Of a DNA stretch of 64,000 bases, positions 1 to 9,983 are shown in pieces (the stretch's first letter is position 1; every line of letters begins with the position of its first letter). Location of the stretch: contig NZ_CP022961.1 in assembly GCF_002285795.1 (NCBI RefSeq), forward strand, positions 3,414,001-3,478,000, read 5' to 3'. A program made the position numbers and the translations under genes. The notes under the pieces are model-generated. The model was not told the origin of the DNA and ran no database searches. It saw only the letters and a list, made by a program, of their open reading frames with translations. This DNA is from Plantactinospora sp. KBS50. Its GTDB lineage: Bacteria; Actinomycetota; Actinomycetes; Mycobacteriales; Micromonosporaceae.

Positions 1-173
1 ACGGAACGCTGGGTACACATCCGACCGCGAACAGCGATCATCGTATGGGTGGCGCCGATGTCACCGGTAAACCGGCTTGACTGGAGAGCGCAATTATCTG
101 CCCCGATTCGGACCGCCACCGCCCGCCCATTCGGCGGATGACACACCGTATCGGCGATCCCCATCATCAGTAG

Positions 174-830
174 ATGCCACTACGGTCTCTGCGCTTCCGA
201 CTGGTCGACTCCCCCACCTCGCTGGGCGGGAAACGGCGCGCCCGGCGCGCCGCCTGGCTCTCCGAGACCTTCCCCGGACTGGCCGACATGACGGTCCTGG
301 ACATCGGTGGCCGGGTGGCGAGTTGGGCCGACGCGCCGGTCCGGCCGGCCCACGTGCACCTGGTCAACCTGGAGACACCGCCGACCGACCTGCCCGACTG
401 GGCCGAATCAGACCAGGCCGACGCCTGCGACCTGCCGGCCGCGATCCGGTCCCGCCGGTACGACCTGGTGTTCAGCAACAGCGTGCTGGAACACGTCGGC
501 GGGCACGAACAGCGCCGCCGGATGGCCGCGGTGGTCCGCGAGCTCGCCCCGCGCTACTGGGTGCAGACTCCGTACCGGTACTTCCCCATCGAGCCGCACT
601 GGGTGGCGCCGGGAATGCAGTTCCTGCCGGTGCCGGCCCGGGTGCTGATCGCCCGCAAGTGGCCGCTGGCGTACACCCCGAACAAGCCCTGGGAGCAGGC
701 GATGCGGCAGGTCCTGACCACCGAACTGGTCGGCCGGACCGAGCTGCGGTACCTCTTCCCCGACGCCACCATCCGGTCCGAGCGGATCGCCGGCCTCACC
801 AAGTCACTGATCGCCGTCCGGACCGCCTGA
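174..830 (+). CDS. SAM-dependent class I methyltransferase
   Basis: A 218-residue protein with the class I Rossmann methyltransferase pattern: a glycine motif I (VLDIGG) near residue 43 and the post-motif segment LVFSNSVLEHVGG near residue 100. This places it with Methyltransf_11/23-like enzymes that use S-adenosylmethionine. The acceptor cannot be read from the sequence. The C-terminal third is aromatic (YRYFPIEPHW) and resembles methyltransferases found in glycan or natural-product clusters. The ATG at 174 is the first start that leaves the fold intact; no strong ribosome binding site precedes it. The gene stands alone, with a short gap before the carboxypeptidase. Family is fairly sure; substrate unknown. 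Confidence 0.8.
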   Translation: MPLRSLRFRLVDSPTSLGGKRRARRAAWLSETFPGLADMTVLDIGGRVASWADAPVRPAHVHLVNLETPPTDLPDWAESDQADACDLPAAIRSRRYDLVFSNSVLEHVGGHEQRRRMAAVVRELAPRYWVQTPYRYFPIEPHWVAPGMQFLPVPARVLIARKWPLAYTPNKPWEQAMRQVLTTELVGRTELRYLFPDATIRSERIAGLTKSLIAVRTA

Positions 831-865
831 GCGGGCCCCCGCGGCCGGCCGGACCGCCGCGGGGC

Positions 866-900
866 TACCCTGCTTGGCCATGAACGGTTGGTGCGTATGA
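866..900 (+). promoter_or_regulatory. Possible -10 box and six-codon mini-ORF before the carboxypeptidase
   Basis: TACCCT at 866-871 fits the actinobacterial -10 pattern TAnnnT. Eight bases later an ATG (880) opens a six-codon ORF whose TGA (898-900) overlaps the carboxypeptidase ATG at 897 (ATGA). A nearly leaderless mini-ORF coupled to the main start would explain the absence of a Shine-Dalgarno sequence. This rests on motif reading only. Confidence 0.3.
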
Positions 901-2129
901 GGTTCCGGCGCATCCTCGCCGCCCTCACGGGAGTTCTGCTCACCCTTCCGGTCACGGTGCTGCCGCCGGCAGCGGCCAGCGCGGCGGCGGACGTACCGTG
1001 TCCCGCCGTCAGCCCGCCGGTCAGTCGACCGCCCCGGCCGCCCGTTCCCGAGCCCGATCCCGCCGACCGCCGCATCGGCGGCGACGCACTGGCCACCGCC
1101 GGGCTCGCGGTGCCGCCGGGCGCGACCCGGCCTCCGGCCGTCACCGCGACCTCCTGGATGGTCGCCGACCTGGACAGCGGCGCGGTGCTCGGCGGCTGCG
1201 GCCCGCACGAGTACGGCGTGCCGGCCAGCACCCAGAAGCTGCTGCTCGTGGCGACCGTGCTGCCGAAGCTGGACCCGGAGCAGGTCGTCACGGTCAACCG
1301 CAAGGATCTCGACTTCGAGCGCGGCAGCTCGGCCGTCGGCCTGGTGCTCGACGGCCGGTACCCGGTACGGACCCTCTGGCTGGGCCTGCTGCTCAACAGC
1401 GGCAACGACGCCGCGAACGTGCTCGCGCGGCTCGGCGGCGGCGACGCCGGGGTGGCCGGCACGGTGGCGGCGATGAACGCCGAGGCGCACCAGTTGGGCG
1501 CCCGCCAGACGCACGCCGCCACCCCGTCCGGACTGGACGGACCGGGCCAGGTCACCAGCCCGTACGACCTCGCGCTGATCACCCGGGCGTGCTTCGACAA
1601 CGAGGACTTCCGCAGCTACGACGCGGCCAGGACCGCGCAGATGCCGCCGCAGCCGGCCGGCGCCAAGAACGGCTTCCAGATCCAGAACGAGAACCAGTTG
1701 CTGTTCCACTACCGCGGGGGAATCGGCGGCAAGACCGGCTTCACCACCCTGGCCCGGCACAGCTACGTGGGCATCGCCGAGCGGGGCGGTCGCCGGCTCG
1801 TGGTCACCCTGCTCGGCGCCGAGGCCCGGCCGCTGCGCGGCTGGCAGCAGGGCGCGGCGCTGCTGGACTGGGGCTTCGCCCAGCCCACCGACGCGTCGGT
1901 CGGCCGGCTCGTCGCCCCCGGCGAGCTGGACGCCACGCCCGGCCCGGCGGCATCCCGACCCGGCGCCGCGCGGTCGCTGGACCGGGTCGGCCGCCCCGGC
2001 GGCGCCGGGCTGGTCGGCTGGCCCGTGCTGGCCGGCACCGCCGCGCTGCTCGGCGTCGTGGCGCTGCTGCTGCTCGTGCTGGCCGTGCGGTCCCGTCCCC
2101 GGCACGTCGGCCGCCGCCGGGCGCGCTGA
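897..2129 (+). CDS. D-alanyl-D-alanine carboxypeptidase (DD-peptidase, S11 family)
   Basis: A secreted, membrane-anchored penicillin-binding protein that trims the terminal D-Ala from peptidoglycan stem peptides. All three S11 motifs are present: SxxK (STQK, Ser about residue 111), SxN (SGN, about 168) and KTG (about 279). A signal peptide occupies residues 1-31 (basic RFRR, hydrophobic stretch, AAASAAA). A proline-rich linker follows, and a single C-terminal membrane helix (about residues 365-395) ends in a basic tail, as in actinobacterial DacC-like proteins. The ATG at 897 is preferred over in-frame TTG 888 and GTG 891 because it gives the cleanest signal peptide. About 410 residues is normal for the family. 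Confidence 0.9.
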   Translation: MRFRRILAALTGVLLTLPVTVLPPAAASAAADVPCPAVSPPVSRPPRPPVPEPDPADRRIGGDALATAGLAVPPGATRPPAVTATSWMVADLDSGAVLGGCGPHEYGVPASTQKLLLVATVLPKLDPEQVVTVNRKDLDFERGSSAVGLVLDGRYPVRTLWLGLLLNSGNDAANVLARLGGGDAGVAGTVAAMNAEAHQLGARQTHAATPSGLDGPGQVTSPYDLALITRACFDNEDFRSYDAARTAQMPPQPAGAKNGFQIQNENQLLFHYRGGIGGKTGFTTLARHSYVGIAERGGRRLVVTLLGAEARPLRGWQQGAALLDWGFAQPTDASVGRLVAPGELDATPGPAASRPGAARSLDRVGRPGGAGLVGWPVLAGTAALLGVVALLLLVLAVRSRPRHVGRRRAR

Positions 2130-2150
2130 GCCGCGGGGGGGTGGTCGGCG

Positions 2151-3694
2151 GTGGGTGAGGCTACGGGTGCCGGGGTGGTGATCGGCGTCGACATCGGCAC
2201 CACCAGCACCAAGGCGGTGGCCTACGACACGACCGGCCGGTCGCTCGGGTCGCACTCGGTGGGCTACCCGCTCGACGAGCCCGCCCCCGGCCACGCCGAG
2301 CAGGATCCGTACCTCATCTGCGACGCCGTGGTGGAGGCCGTCCGGACGGTCGCCGCGGACCTGGGCGGGCCGGTCGCCGGGCTGTCCTTCAGCACGGCCA
2401 TGCACAACGTGATCGGGCTCGACGGCGACGGCGCACCGCTGACCCCGTCGATCACCTGGGCGGACTCCCGCGCCACCGCCCAGGCGGAACGGTTGCGCGC
2501 CGCGCCCGGCGGGCTGGACCTGCACCGGCGCACGGGCACCCCGCTGCACCCGATGGCCCCGCTGCCGAAACTGGTCTGGCTCGCCGAGCGGGCGCCCGCG
2601 CTGTTCCGCCGGGTGGCGCACTGGGTCGGCATCAAGGATCTCGTGCTGCTGCGGCTGGCCGGCCGGCTGGTCACCGACCACTCGGTCGCCTCCGGCACCG
2701 GCCTGCTCGACATCCACCGACTGGACTGGGACCCCGAGGCGCTGCGCATCGCCGGCATCCGGCCCGACCGGTTGCCCCGGCTGGTGCCCACCACCACCGT
2801 GCTGCCCGGGCTCACCCCGGCCGCGGCCCGGGCCACCGGGCTGCCCGCGGACACCCCGCTGGTGGTCGGCGCCGGTGACGGCCCCCTGGCCAACCTGGGT
2901 CTCGGCGCGGTACGCCCCGGCGTGGCCGGCTGCTCGATCGGCACCAGCGGCGCCATCCGGGTGATGGTGCAGCGGCCCGCCGTCGACCCCCGGGGCCGGG
3001 TCTTCTGCTACGCGCTCACCGAGGACCGCTTCACGGTGGGCGGCGCCATCAACAACGGCGGCATCGTGCTCGAATGGGCCGGCGAGGCGCTCGCGCCCGA
3101 CCTCGGCGAGCGGTCCGCGGAGAGCCTGCTCGCGCTCGCCGCCCGCGCGCCCGCCGGATCCGACGGGTTGGTCATGCTGCCGTACCTGCTCAGCGAGCGC
3201 GCCCCGCACTGGAGCGCGCTGCCCCGCGGGGCGTACGTGGGGCTGACCAACGCCCACCGCCGCGAACATCTGGTCCGGGCGGCGCTGGAGGGCGTCTGCC
3301 TGCAACTGGCCCTGGTGCTCGCCTCGGTGCGCTCGGCCGGGAACGAGATCCACGAGGTACGCGCCAGCGGCGGCTTCGCGCGCAGCCCGCTGTGGCGGCA
3401 ACTGCTGGCCGACGCGCTCGGCACGGACGTCCGGTTCCCGGCCGGTCACGAGGGTTCCAGCTTCGGCGCGGCCCTGCTCGGGATGCAGGCGCTGCGCCTG
3501 GTGCCGTCGATCGACGTCGCCGCCGACCTCGTCGAGATCGCCGAGACGGTGCGTCCCGACCCGGCCGCCGCGGACACCTACGCCGCGCTGTTGCCGATCT
3601 TCGCCGACCTGTACGACGCGCTCACCCCACCTTCCGGGCGCTGCGCCGGCGGCCCACCGGACACGCCGGGCCGGCACCGGGGCGGGTCGGGTAG
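2151..3694 (+). CDS. gntK: Gluconokinase (FGGY kinase), 3' end frameshifted
   Basis: A sugar kinase of the FGGY family that phosphorylates gluconate to 6-phosphogluconate. The N-terminal phosphate-binding motif GVDIGTTSTKAVAYD, the gluconokinase-typical segment TGTPLHPMAPLPKLVW (about residue 125) and the C-terminal adenosine site GGFARSPLW are all visible. The GTG at 2151 follows a G-rich ribosome binding region. The frame has no stop until 5672, far inside the opposite gene. Adding one C to the C run at 3625-3628 switches to a frame that reads TFRALR and stops at 3694, giving about 514 residues, normal for the family. I therefore read a one-base deletion near the C-terminus. The catalytic domains are unaffected. 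Confidence 0.8.
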
Positions 3695-3746
3695 CGGGCC
3701 GGGCCGGGTAGCGGGCCGGGGGCCGCGGATCCGGGGCCGGTGCTGC

Positions 3747-6700
3747 TCAGGCCGGGAACCGCAGCACCACCAGGGCCTGGTCGTCCTCGGCCGCCGGCAG
3801 CCGGTCCATCACCGCCGCGGCCACCTCGTCCGCGCTGCCGCCGGAGGCCTCGGCCAGCACGTCGGCGAGCGTGGCGACACAGTCCGGGTAGGCGTGCTGG
3901 CGCAGTTCCACCAACCCGTCGGTGAACGCCACCAGCAGGTCACCCGGTTGCACGGACAACTCGGTCACCGGAATGGTCTCGTCCACCAGGCCGAACGGCA
4001 GCGCCCGCGCGGTGGCCACCGCCGTGGCCGGAGCACCGTGGCGCAGCCACAGCGGATGCGGGTGGCCGGCCCGGACCATCTCGACCCGCCGCCGGCCCGG
4101 GTCCACCAGCAGGATCAGGCAGGTGCCCAGGAAGGCCCGGCCGAGCAGTTCGGTGACCCGGGAGAAGACGTCACCCAGCGGCACGCCGAGCCGGATCAGG
4201 GTCCGCACGACGGTACGCAGCTGCGCCATGTCCGCGGCCGCCTCCACCTCGTGTCCGACGACGTCCCCGACCACCACCGCCAGCCGGTCGCCGTCGAGCC
4301 GGATCAGGTCGTACCAGTCGCCGCCGAGGTTGAGGCCGGTCATCGCCGGCCGGTACCGCACCGCCACGTCGAGTCCGGCCGGCGGCGCCCCCGCGGTGTC
4401 GAACAGCCGGCCGGCCAGCCGGCTCACCAGGTCGTGCTCCGCGGCGGCCAGCCGGACCCGTTCCAGCGCCTGCTCGCACAGGTCGGCCACGGTGTCCAGC
4501 AGGGCAAGGTCGGTGGCCCGGAACGGCCGGGCCCGGGACCAGCCCAGCGCGAGTGCGGCGATCGGCCGGCGGCGCACGTCCAGCAGCGGCAGCGCCACCG
4601 TGGTCACCATGCCGCTCGATTCCGTGGCGTCGGGCAGGTCCGGGTAGCGCCGGCGGAACGCCTCCCGGTCCGGCAGCACGATCCGCTGCCCGGTCCGCAG
4701 GCATTCCGCGATCGGCCGCGGGTCGTCGATGGTCATCCTCTGGTACGCCTCGGCCAGCCGCGCCGGCAGGCCGTGGTGGCACAGCCGTACCCGCCGGCCG
4801 CCCTCGCGCAGCAGCAGGCCGGGGGCGACCGCACCGAGCACCGGCGGCACGGCCGCGAGGATCGCATCGATGGTCTCCGGCACCGTCCGCGCGGCGCTCA
4901 ACCGGGCCGCCAGGTCGGCCGTGGCCTGGGTGGAGCGGATCAGCTCGGCCCGCTGCAACGCCTGGCTGGCGAAGCCGGCCACGGTGGTGAGCAGGCTGTC
5001 CAGCACGTCGTCGTGGCGCACCGGGCCGGCCCAGTCCAACCGCATGGCGCCCAGCGCGGTGCCGTCGGTGTGGTGCAGCGGTACGCAGATGCCGTGGATC
5101 AGCGGCGCGGGCGCCGCGGCTTCGGGCGTCGCCGGGTCGGACACCGCGGTCTCGGGTGCCGTCGGGTCGGACGCCGTTACGTCGGACACCGTTACGTCGG
5201 GCGCCGCCGCGTCGGGTGCGGCAGCCGCGGGCGACGGACCGGTACCCGCCAGCGGCAGCACCCGGTTCTGCCGGATCGCGGTGGCCAGCGGCAGGTCGGC
5301 GTCGAAGTCCACCTGCTCGTTCCGGAGTCCCCGCCGGCCCGCTCGACGAAACGCAGCACCCGCAGCGCGGGGCGGCCGGGTTCGGCGACGGCGATCCGGA
5401 CGTCCCGGGCCGCGAACACCGGTCCCACCTGGCCGGCCATCGCCCGCAGGATCTCCTCCGGTCCCTGCGCCCGGCTCAGCTCGCCGGCGAACCGGGCCAG
5501 TGCCTCCGCCCGGCGCAGGGTCCGCTGCCGCTCGCCGATGTCCCGGGACACGGTCGCCAGGTACCCGGTCGCGTCCGCCTCCGGCCCCGTGCTGACCGTG
5601 AAGAGCTGCTGCTCCACCTCCACCTCGGCGCCGGTGTCCAATCGGGACAGTCGGGTCTCGGTCCGCCGGTAGCCGTCCCGCAGCGCCCCGGCGATCAGCC
5701 CCTCGGGGGCGCCCAGGTCGGTCAGCCGCTGCCCGCCGCCGGGCTCCGCGGGCAACCCGAGCAACTGCCGGCCGGCCGGGTTGACGTACACCATGCCGCC
5801 GTCGGCCCGGGCCACCGCGATCGCGTCCCCCGACCGCTCCACGAGCGCCTGGAACAGCCGCAGCTCGGCCTGCGCGAGCCGTTCCCCGGTCAGGTCCGTG
5901 GCGTACGCGAGCCAGCGCAACGGCTCCCGGTGCAGCGCCACGATGCCGATCAGCACCGGCACCGGGTGCCCGTCGCGGTGCCGGTACTCCTTCGCGTACG
6001 CCGGCGCCCGCCCCGTGGTCCGCAGTTCCTTGATCGCCCGCTCGTCGGCCTCCTCGAACCCCGCCGGGGTGAGGTCCGGCCAGTGCAGCCGGCCGGCGGC
6101 CACGTCCGCGCGGGTGTAGCCGAGCATGCTGAGGAACGCGTCGTTCGCCTCGGTGATCCGCTCACCCTCCCCGCCGAAGACGGCCAACACGTCGGTGGCG
6201 GCGAGCCGTTCGTACCGGACCCGCTCGGCGTCGAGCGCCTCCCGCAGCCGGGTGCGTTCGGTGACGTCCACGACGGTGAAGCCGACCCCGATCGTCTCCG
6301 CCGGGTCGGCCAGCCGGATCGGGAAGTAGCTGGCCACCGCGTGCCGGAACCGGCCCGGCGCGTCCGGCTCCGGTGTCGAGAACTCCACGCCGCTGACCGG
6401 TCCCTCGGCCAGGGTGCGCCGGATCAGCTCGGTGACCCGCTCGCCGATCAGCGGCAGCAGTTCGGCGGGGGTACGCCCCAGATGCTCGGCCTCGGTACGC
6501 CGGTTGATCGCCGCGAGCGCCGGGTTGACGTACTGGAATCGCAGCTGCGTGTCCACCCAGCCGAAGCCGACGGGCGCGCTTGCCAGCATGGCCTCGCTGA
6601 TCGTCGCGGCGCGGTCGGCGGCCTGCTCGGCCGCGATGACGTCCTGCACGTCGGTGAAGGTGCCGAGCCACTCCACGATCCGGCCGTGCTCGTCGCGCAG

Positions 6701-7066
6701 CGCGGTGCTGCGCGCCGAGACGTGCCGGTACCGACCGCTGGGCGCGTGCCACACCCGGAAACTGGTCCGGTAGACCCGGGCGCCGGTGCGCAGCGCGTCC
6801 GCCCAGGCCCGGTGCACCCGGCTCAGGTCGTCCGGATGCACCATCGCCGACCAGCCGTCGCCCGCGTACTCCGGCCAGCTCTGGCCGGTGTACGCCTCCC
6901 AGGACGGTTGCGGCGCGGTTGCCGCGCCGCCCGGCCCGGCGGTCCAGATGATCGCCGCGGAGGCACCCATCAGCGCACGGAAGCGCCGGTCGGGGTCGAC
7001 CGATCCGGCGGCGACGCCGTCGGTGCCGTCCCCGGCCGGAATCGGCGTCGGTCCGGAGTCGCTCAC
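3747..7066 (-). CDS. PAS-PAS-PAS-GAF-SpoIIE (PP2C-type) serine phosphatase, frameshifted
   Basis: A multi-domain sensor phosphatase of the RsbU/SpoIIE kind, which usually controls anti-anti-sigma switches. The 5' part carries at least three PAS domains (for example WHPDDL-like and YVNPAGRQLLGL segments) and the first half of a GAF domain. The 3' part carries the rest of the GAF domain, a second GAF-like region and a SpoIIE domain with metal-binding aspartates (GGDWYD, VVGDVVGHE, FTDGL). The two halves are in different frames and join near 5315, inside the GAF domain; adding one base restores the reading. The GTG at 7066 has a good ribosome binding site (GGAGG, seven bases upstream). It converges on the gluconokinase gene. 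Confidence 0.8.
5120..5230. repeat. Degenerate 15-bp tandem repeats inside the GAF domain
   Basis: Imperfect 15-bp units of the form GTCGGACACCGTTAC recur on the plus strand. On the coding minus strand they give alternating Ala/Pro/Thr/Val/Asp/Ser stretches (APDVTVSDVTASD). They sit between the first GAF strand block and the segment beginning LIHGICVPL, so they lengthen a loop of the GAF domain. Confidence 0.6.
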
Positions 7067-7201
7067 AGCGCGACCTCCACCCCGCTGGCCGGCTACTCGG
7101 CTGGACACCGACCGTATCACCGTGCCCAGCGGCACCACGCCGCCCGAACGGTGCGGAAACGCCGCGAAAACGGTCACCCGGGCCGCCGCCGCCGGCCTGG
7201 C

Positions 7202-7317
7202 GTCGCGCCGCCGGCCGGATGTCGCGCCGCCGGCCGGATGTCGCGCCGCCGGCCGGATGTTGCGCCGCCGGCCGGATGTTGCGCCGGTGTCCCGGATGTT
7301 TGCGCCGGTGTTCCGGA
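7202..7317. repeat. 19-20-bp tandem repeat (six units) before a methyltransferase gene
   Basis: Four 19-bp units, GTCGCGCCGCCGGCCGGAT with at most one change, run from 7202 to 7277. Two degenerate 20-bp units follow to 7317. The array lies in the intergenic region between the SpoIIE phosphatase gene and the methyltransferase gene and ends 44 bp before the GTG start, where the methyltransferase promoter would be expected. Confidence 0.85.
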
Positions 7318-7361
7318 AATTGCGCTGGTGGCCGGGCCGCGGGCTGTGGCACCGTGCCGGC

Positions 7362-8189
7362 GTGGACGATGACTACCGGGCCGTCAACCGGGCGATGTGG
7401 GACGAACGGGCGCCGGCGCACGCGGCGTCCGAGGGCTACGGGCTGCGCCGGTTCGTCGCGGACCCCGACCATCTGAGCCAGGTGGTCCGGTTCGACCGGG
7501 ACCGGCTCGGTGACATCCGCGGCCTGCGCGGTGTCCACCTCCAGTGCCACATCGGCACCGACACCCTGTCGCTGGCCCGGCTCGGCGCCCGGATGAGCGG
7601 ACTGGACTTCTCCCCCGCCGCACTGGCGCACGCCCGCAGGCTGGCCGCCGACTGCGGCGCCGACATCGCGTACGCGCAGGCCGACCTCTACGACGCGGTC
7701 GACGTGCTGGGCGGCGGCGGTTTCGACCTGGTCTACACCGGAATCGGGGCGCTGTGCTGGCTGCCGGACATCCGGCGCTGGGCCGCGGTGGTCGCCGACC
7801 TGCTGCGCCCCGGCGGCCGGCTGCACCTGCGGGAGGGGCATCCGGTGCTCTGGGCGCTGCCCGACCCGCGCCCGGACGGCCTGATCACACTGGAACACCC
7901 GTACTTCGAGCGACCCGAGGGGACCGTCTGGGACGAGGACGGCACGTACGTCGACACCGACGTGCGCTTCGTCAACACCCGCTCGGTGGAGTGGAACCAC
8001 GGCATCGGCGAGGTGGTGACCGCGCTGCTGGCGGCCGGCCTGAGGCTGACCGCGCTGGTCGAGCACGACAGCGTGCCGTGGGAGGCGCTCCCGGGCCGGA
8101 TGGAGCGGGTCGGGTACGACGAGTGGCGGCTGGCCGACCGCCCGTGGCGGCTGCCACACACGTACACGCTGCAGGCCGTCAAGGGCTGA
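7362..8189 (+). CDS. Class I SAM-dependent methyltransferase
   Basis: A 275-residue protein of the Methyltransf_11/25 type. It shows motif I (VHLQCHIGTDTLSLARLGA), an acidic strand-2 end (MSGLDFSP) and the motif IV region FDLVYTGIGALCWLPD, followed by LLRPGGRLHL. The N-terminal segment DYRAVNRAMWDERAPAH is typical of small actinobacterial methyltransferases with unknown acceptors. The GTG at 7362 is chosen because it begins right before that conserved segment; the longer open frame upstream runs into the tandem repeat. No pathway partner is adjacent, so the substrate is not assigned. Confidence 0.8.
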   Translation: MDDDYRAVNRAMWDERAPAHAASEGYGLRRFVADPDHLSQVVRFDRDRLGDIRGLRGVHLQCHIGTDTLSLARLGARMSGLDFSPAALAHARRLAADCGADIAYAQADLYDAVDVLGGGGFDLVYTGIGALCWLPDIRRWAAVVADLLRPGGRLHLREGHPVLWALPDPRPDGLITLEHPYFERPEGTVWDEDGTYVDTDVRFVNTRSVEWNHGIGEVVTALLAAGLRLTALVEHDSVPWEALPGRMERVGYDEWRLADRPWRLPHTYTLQAVKG

Positions 8190-8404
8190 CGGCCCGGACC
8201 CGGCGCGGGCCGGCACGTCATCGGTCGCCGACACGTCGTCGGTCGGCCCGGACCCGCCGCCGGGCCGGCAGGGCCGAGCGGCCCGTGCGGGTGGGTCACG
8301 TGGCCTGCGATACATCGCCGTGTTTCCGGACGCCGGCGGACGTACCGTTTCTGGTGGAGCCGTCGGGGGACCCGCCCCGTCACCGCCGGACCGGAGATCA
8401 TGAG

Positions 8405-9865
8405 ATGAACGCGCAGCCGCACCGCCGACACCACGTCGTCGTGATCGGGGCCGGGTTCGGTGGCCTCTTCGCCACCAAGGCCCTGCGCACCGCCCCCGTG
8501 GACATCACGCTGATCAACGGCACCGCCCAGCACCTGTTCCAGCCGCTGCTCTACCAGGTGGCGACCGGCATCCTGTCGGAGGGCGAGATCGCGCCCCCGA
8601 TCCGGGAGATCCTGCGCCGGCAGGACAACGTCGAGGTGCTGCTGGGCACCGTCACCAAGGTCGACGTGCAGCGACGGGTCGTGACCGCCACGGCGCCGGG
8701 CACGAGCTACACGGTGGAGTACGACAGCCTGATCGTGGCGGCCGGCGCCTCCCAGTCGTACTTCGGAAACGACCAGTTCGCCGAGTACGCGCCGGGGATG
8801 AAGAGCATCGACGACGCGCTCGAACTGCGCGGCCGGATCTTCGGCGCCTTCGAGCTGGCCGAGTTGGAGTCCGACCCGGAGCTGATCGACCGCTGGTTGA
8901 CATTCGTGGTGGTCGGCGCCGGTCCCACCGGCGTGGAGATGGCCGGCCAGATCGCCGAGCTGGCGCACCGGACCCTGCCCAGGCAGTACCGCCGGATCGA
9001 CACCCGCCGGGCCCGGGTGATCCTGCTGGACGCCCTCGACGCGGTGCTGCCCAGCTTCGGTGACCACCTGTCCACGCGCGCCCTGCGGCAACTGCACCAG
9101 ATCGGCGTCGAGGTCGAACTGGGCAACCGGGTGGTCAGCGTCGACGACACCGGCATCGAGGTGGAGACGCCGCGCGGGCACCAGCGGATCGAGTCGATGA
9201 CCAAGATCTGGGCGGCCGGCGTCGCCGCGCCGCCGCTGGCCCGGCAGCTCGCCGCCGCCACCGGCGCGCGCACCGACCGGGCCGGGCGGCTCATGGTCAA
9301 TCCGGACTGCACGGTCCCCGGCCACCCGGAGATCTTCGCGGTCGGCGACATGATGGCGCTGGACCGGCTGCCCGGCGTCGCCCAGGTGGCCATCCAGAGC
9401 GGCCGGCACGCCGCCGACCAGATCGAGCGCCGGCTGCGCGGCCGGGAGACGGGCCAGCCGTTCCGGTACTTCGACAAGGGCAGCATGGCGACCATCTCCC
9501 GGTTCTCGGCGGTCGCCAGCGTCGGCCGGCTGCGCTTCAGCGGCCTGGTCGGCTGGCTGATGTGGCTCGTGGTGCACCTGTTCTACCTGGTGGGGTTCAA
9601 GAACCGGCTGACCACCGTGCTGCACTGGGCGGTCAGCTTCATCGGTCGCGGCCGCTCCGAGCGGGTCGCCACGTTCCAGCAGGTCTTCGCCCGGCGCGCG
9701 CTGCGGCAGGCCGGGCCGGAACTGATCCGGTTCGGCGGCCGGGAGACCCCGACCGGCGAGGACGAGGCGCCGGCCGGCCAGGAGGAGACCCGGACCCGCG
9801 AGGAGGGGGCACCGGCGGACCGGGCGGAGGCGCCGGCCGAGCCGGCGGCCGCGCGCCGGCCCTGA
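8405..9865 (+). CDS. ndh: Type II NADH:quinone oxidoreductase (NDH-2)
   Basis: A single-subunit, non-proton-pumping FAD enzyme that passes electrons from NADH to menaquinone at the inner face of the membrane. The FAD-binding motif VVVIGAGFGGLFATKAL is at residues 11-27 and the NADH-binding motif VVVGAGPTGVEMAGQ near 170. IFAVGDMMAL (second FAD contact) and the quinone-site helix VAIQSGRHAADQI follow. A C-terminal amphipathic or membrane-associated helix pair (LVGWLMWLVVHLFYLVGFKN) precedes a low-complexity Glu/Ala/Pro tail of about 40 residues, probably disordered. The ATG at 8405 has GGAG about nine bases upstream. At 486 residues it is slightly long because of the tail. Confidence 0.93.
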   Translation: MNAQPHRRHHVVVIGAGFGGLFATKALRTAPVDITLINGTAQHLFQPLLYQVATGILSEGEIAPPIREILRRQDNVEVLLGTVTKVDVQRRVVTATAPGTSYTVEYDSLIVAAGASQSYFGNDQFAEYAPGMKSIDDALELRGRIFGAFELAELESDPELIDRWLTFVVVGAGPTGVEMAGQIAELAHRTLPRQYRRIDTRRARVILLDALDAVLPSFGDHLSTRALRQLHQIGVEVELGNRVVSVDDTGIEVETPRGHQRIESMTKIWAAGVAAPPLARQLAAATGARTDRAGRLMVNPDCTVPGHPEIFAVGDMMALDRLPGVAQVAIQSGRHAADQIERRLRGRETGQPFRYFDKGSMATISRFSAVASVGRLRFSGLVGWLMWLVVHLFYLVGFKNRLTTVLHWAVSFIGRGRSERVATFQQVFARRALRQAGPELIRFGGRETPTGEDEAPAGQEETRTREEGAPADRAEAPAEPAAARRP

Positions 9866-9983
9866 GCCGGTCCCCCGGCGCCACTGTTACGGCACGGTTA
9901 CCCGGCTGCGAAGCCCCGGTGGCCCGGTGCGTCGAACGTTGCCCCCAGGCGGGCCACCGGCGCCCGCATCCGGGGAGGACACC

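Noticed and set aside
804-3677. 957-codon minus-strand frame
   Set aside because: Shadow of the carboxypeptidase and gluconokinase genes; no domain or start signal.
3694-5672. Apparent C-terminal extension of the gluconokinase by over 650 residues
   Set aside because: It is antisense to the PAS/GAF/SpoIIE gene and arises because a one-base deletion hides the true stop.
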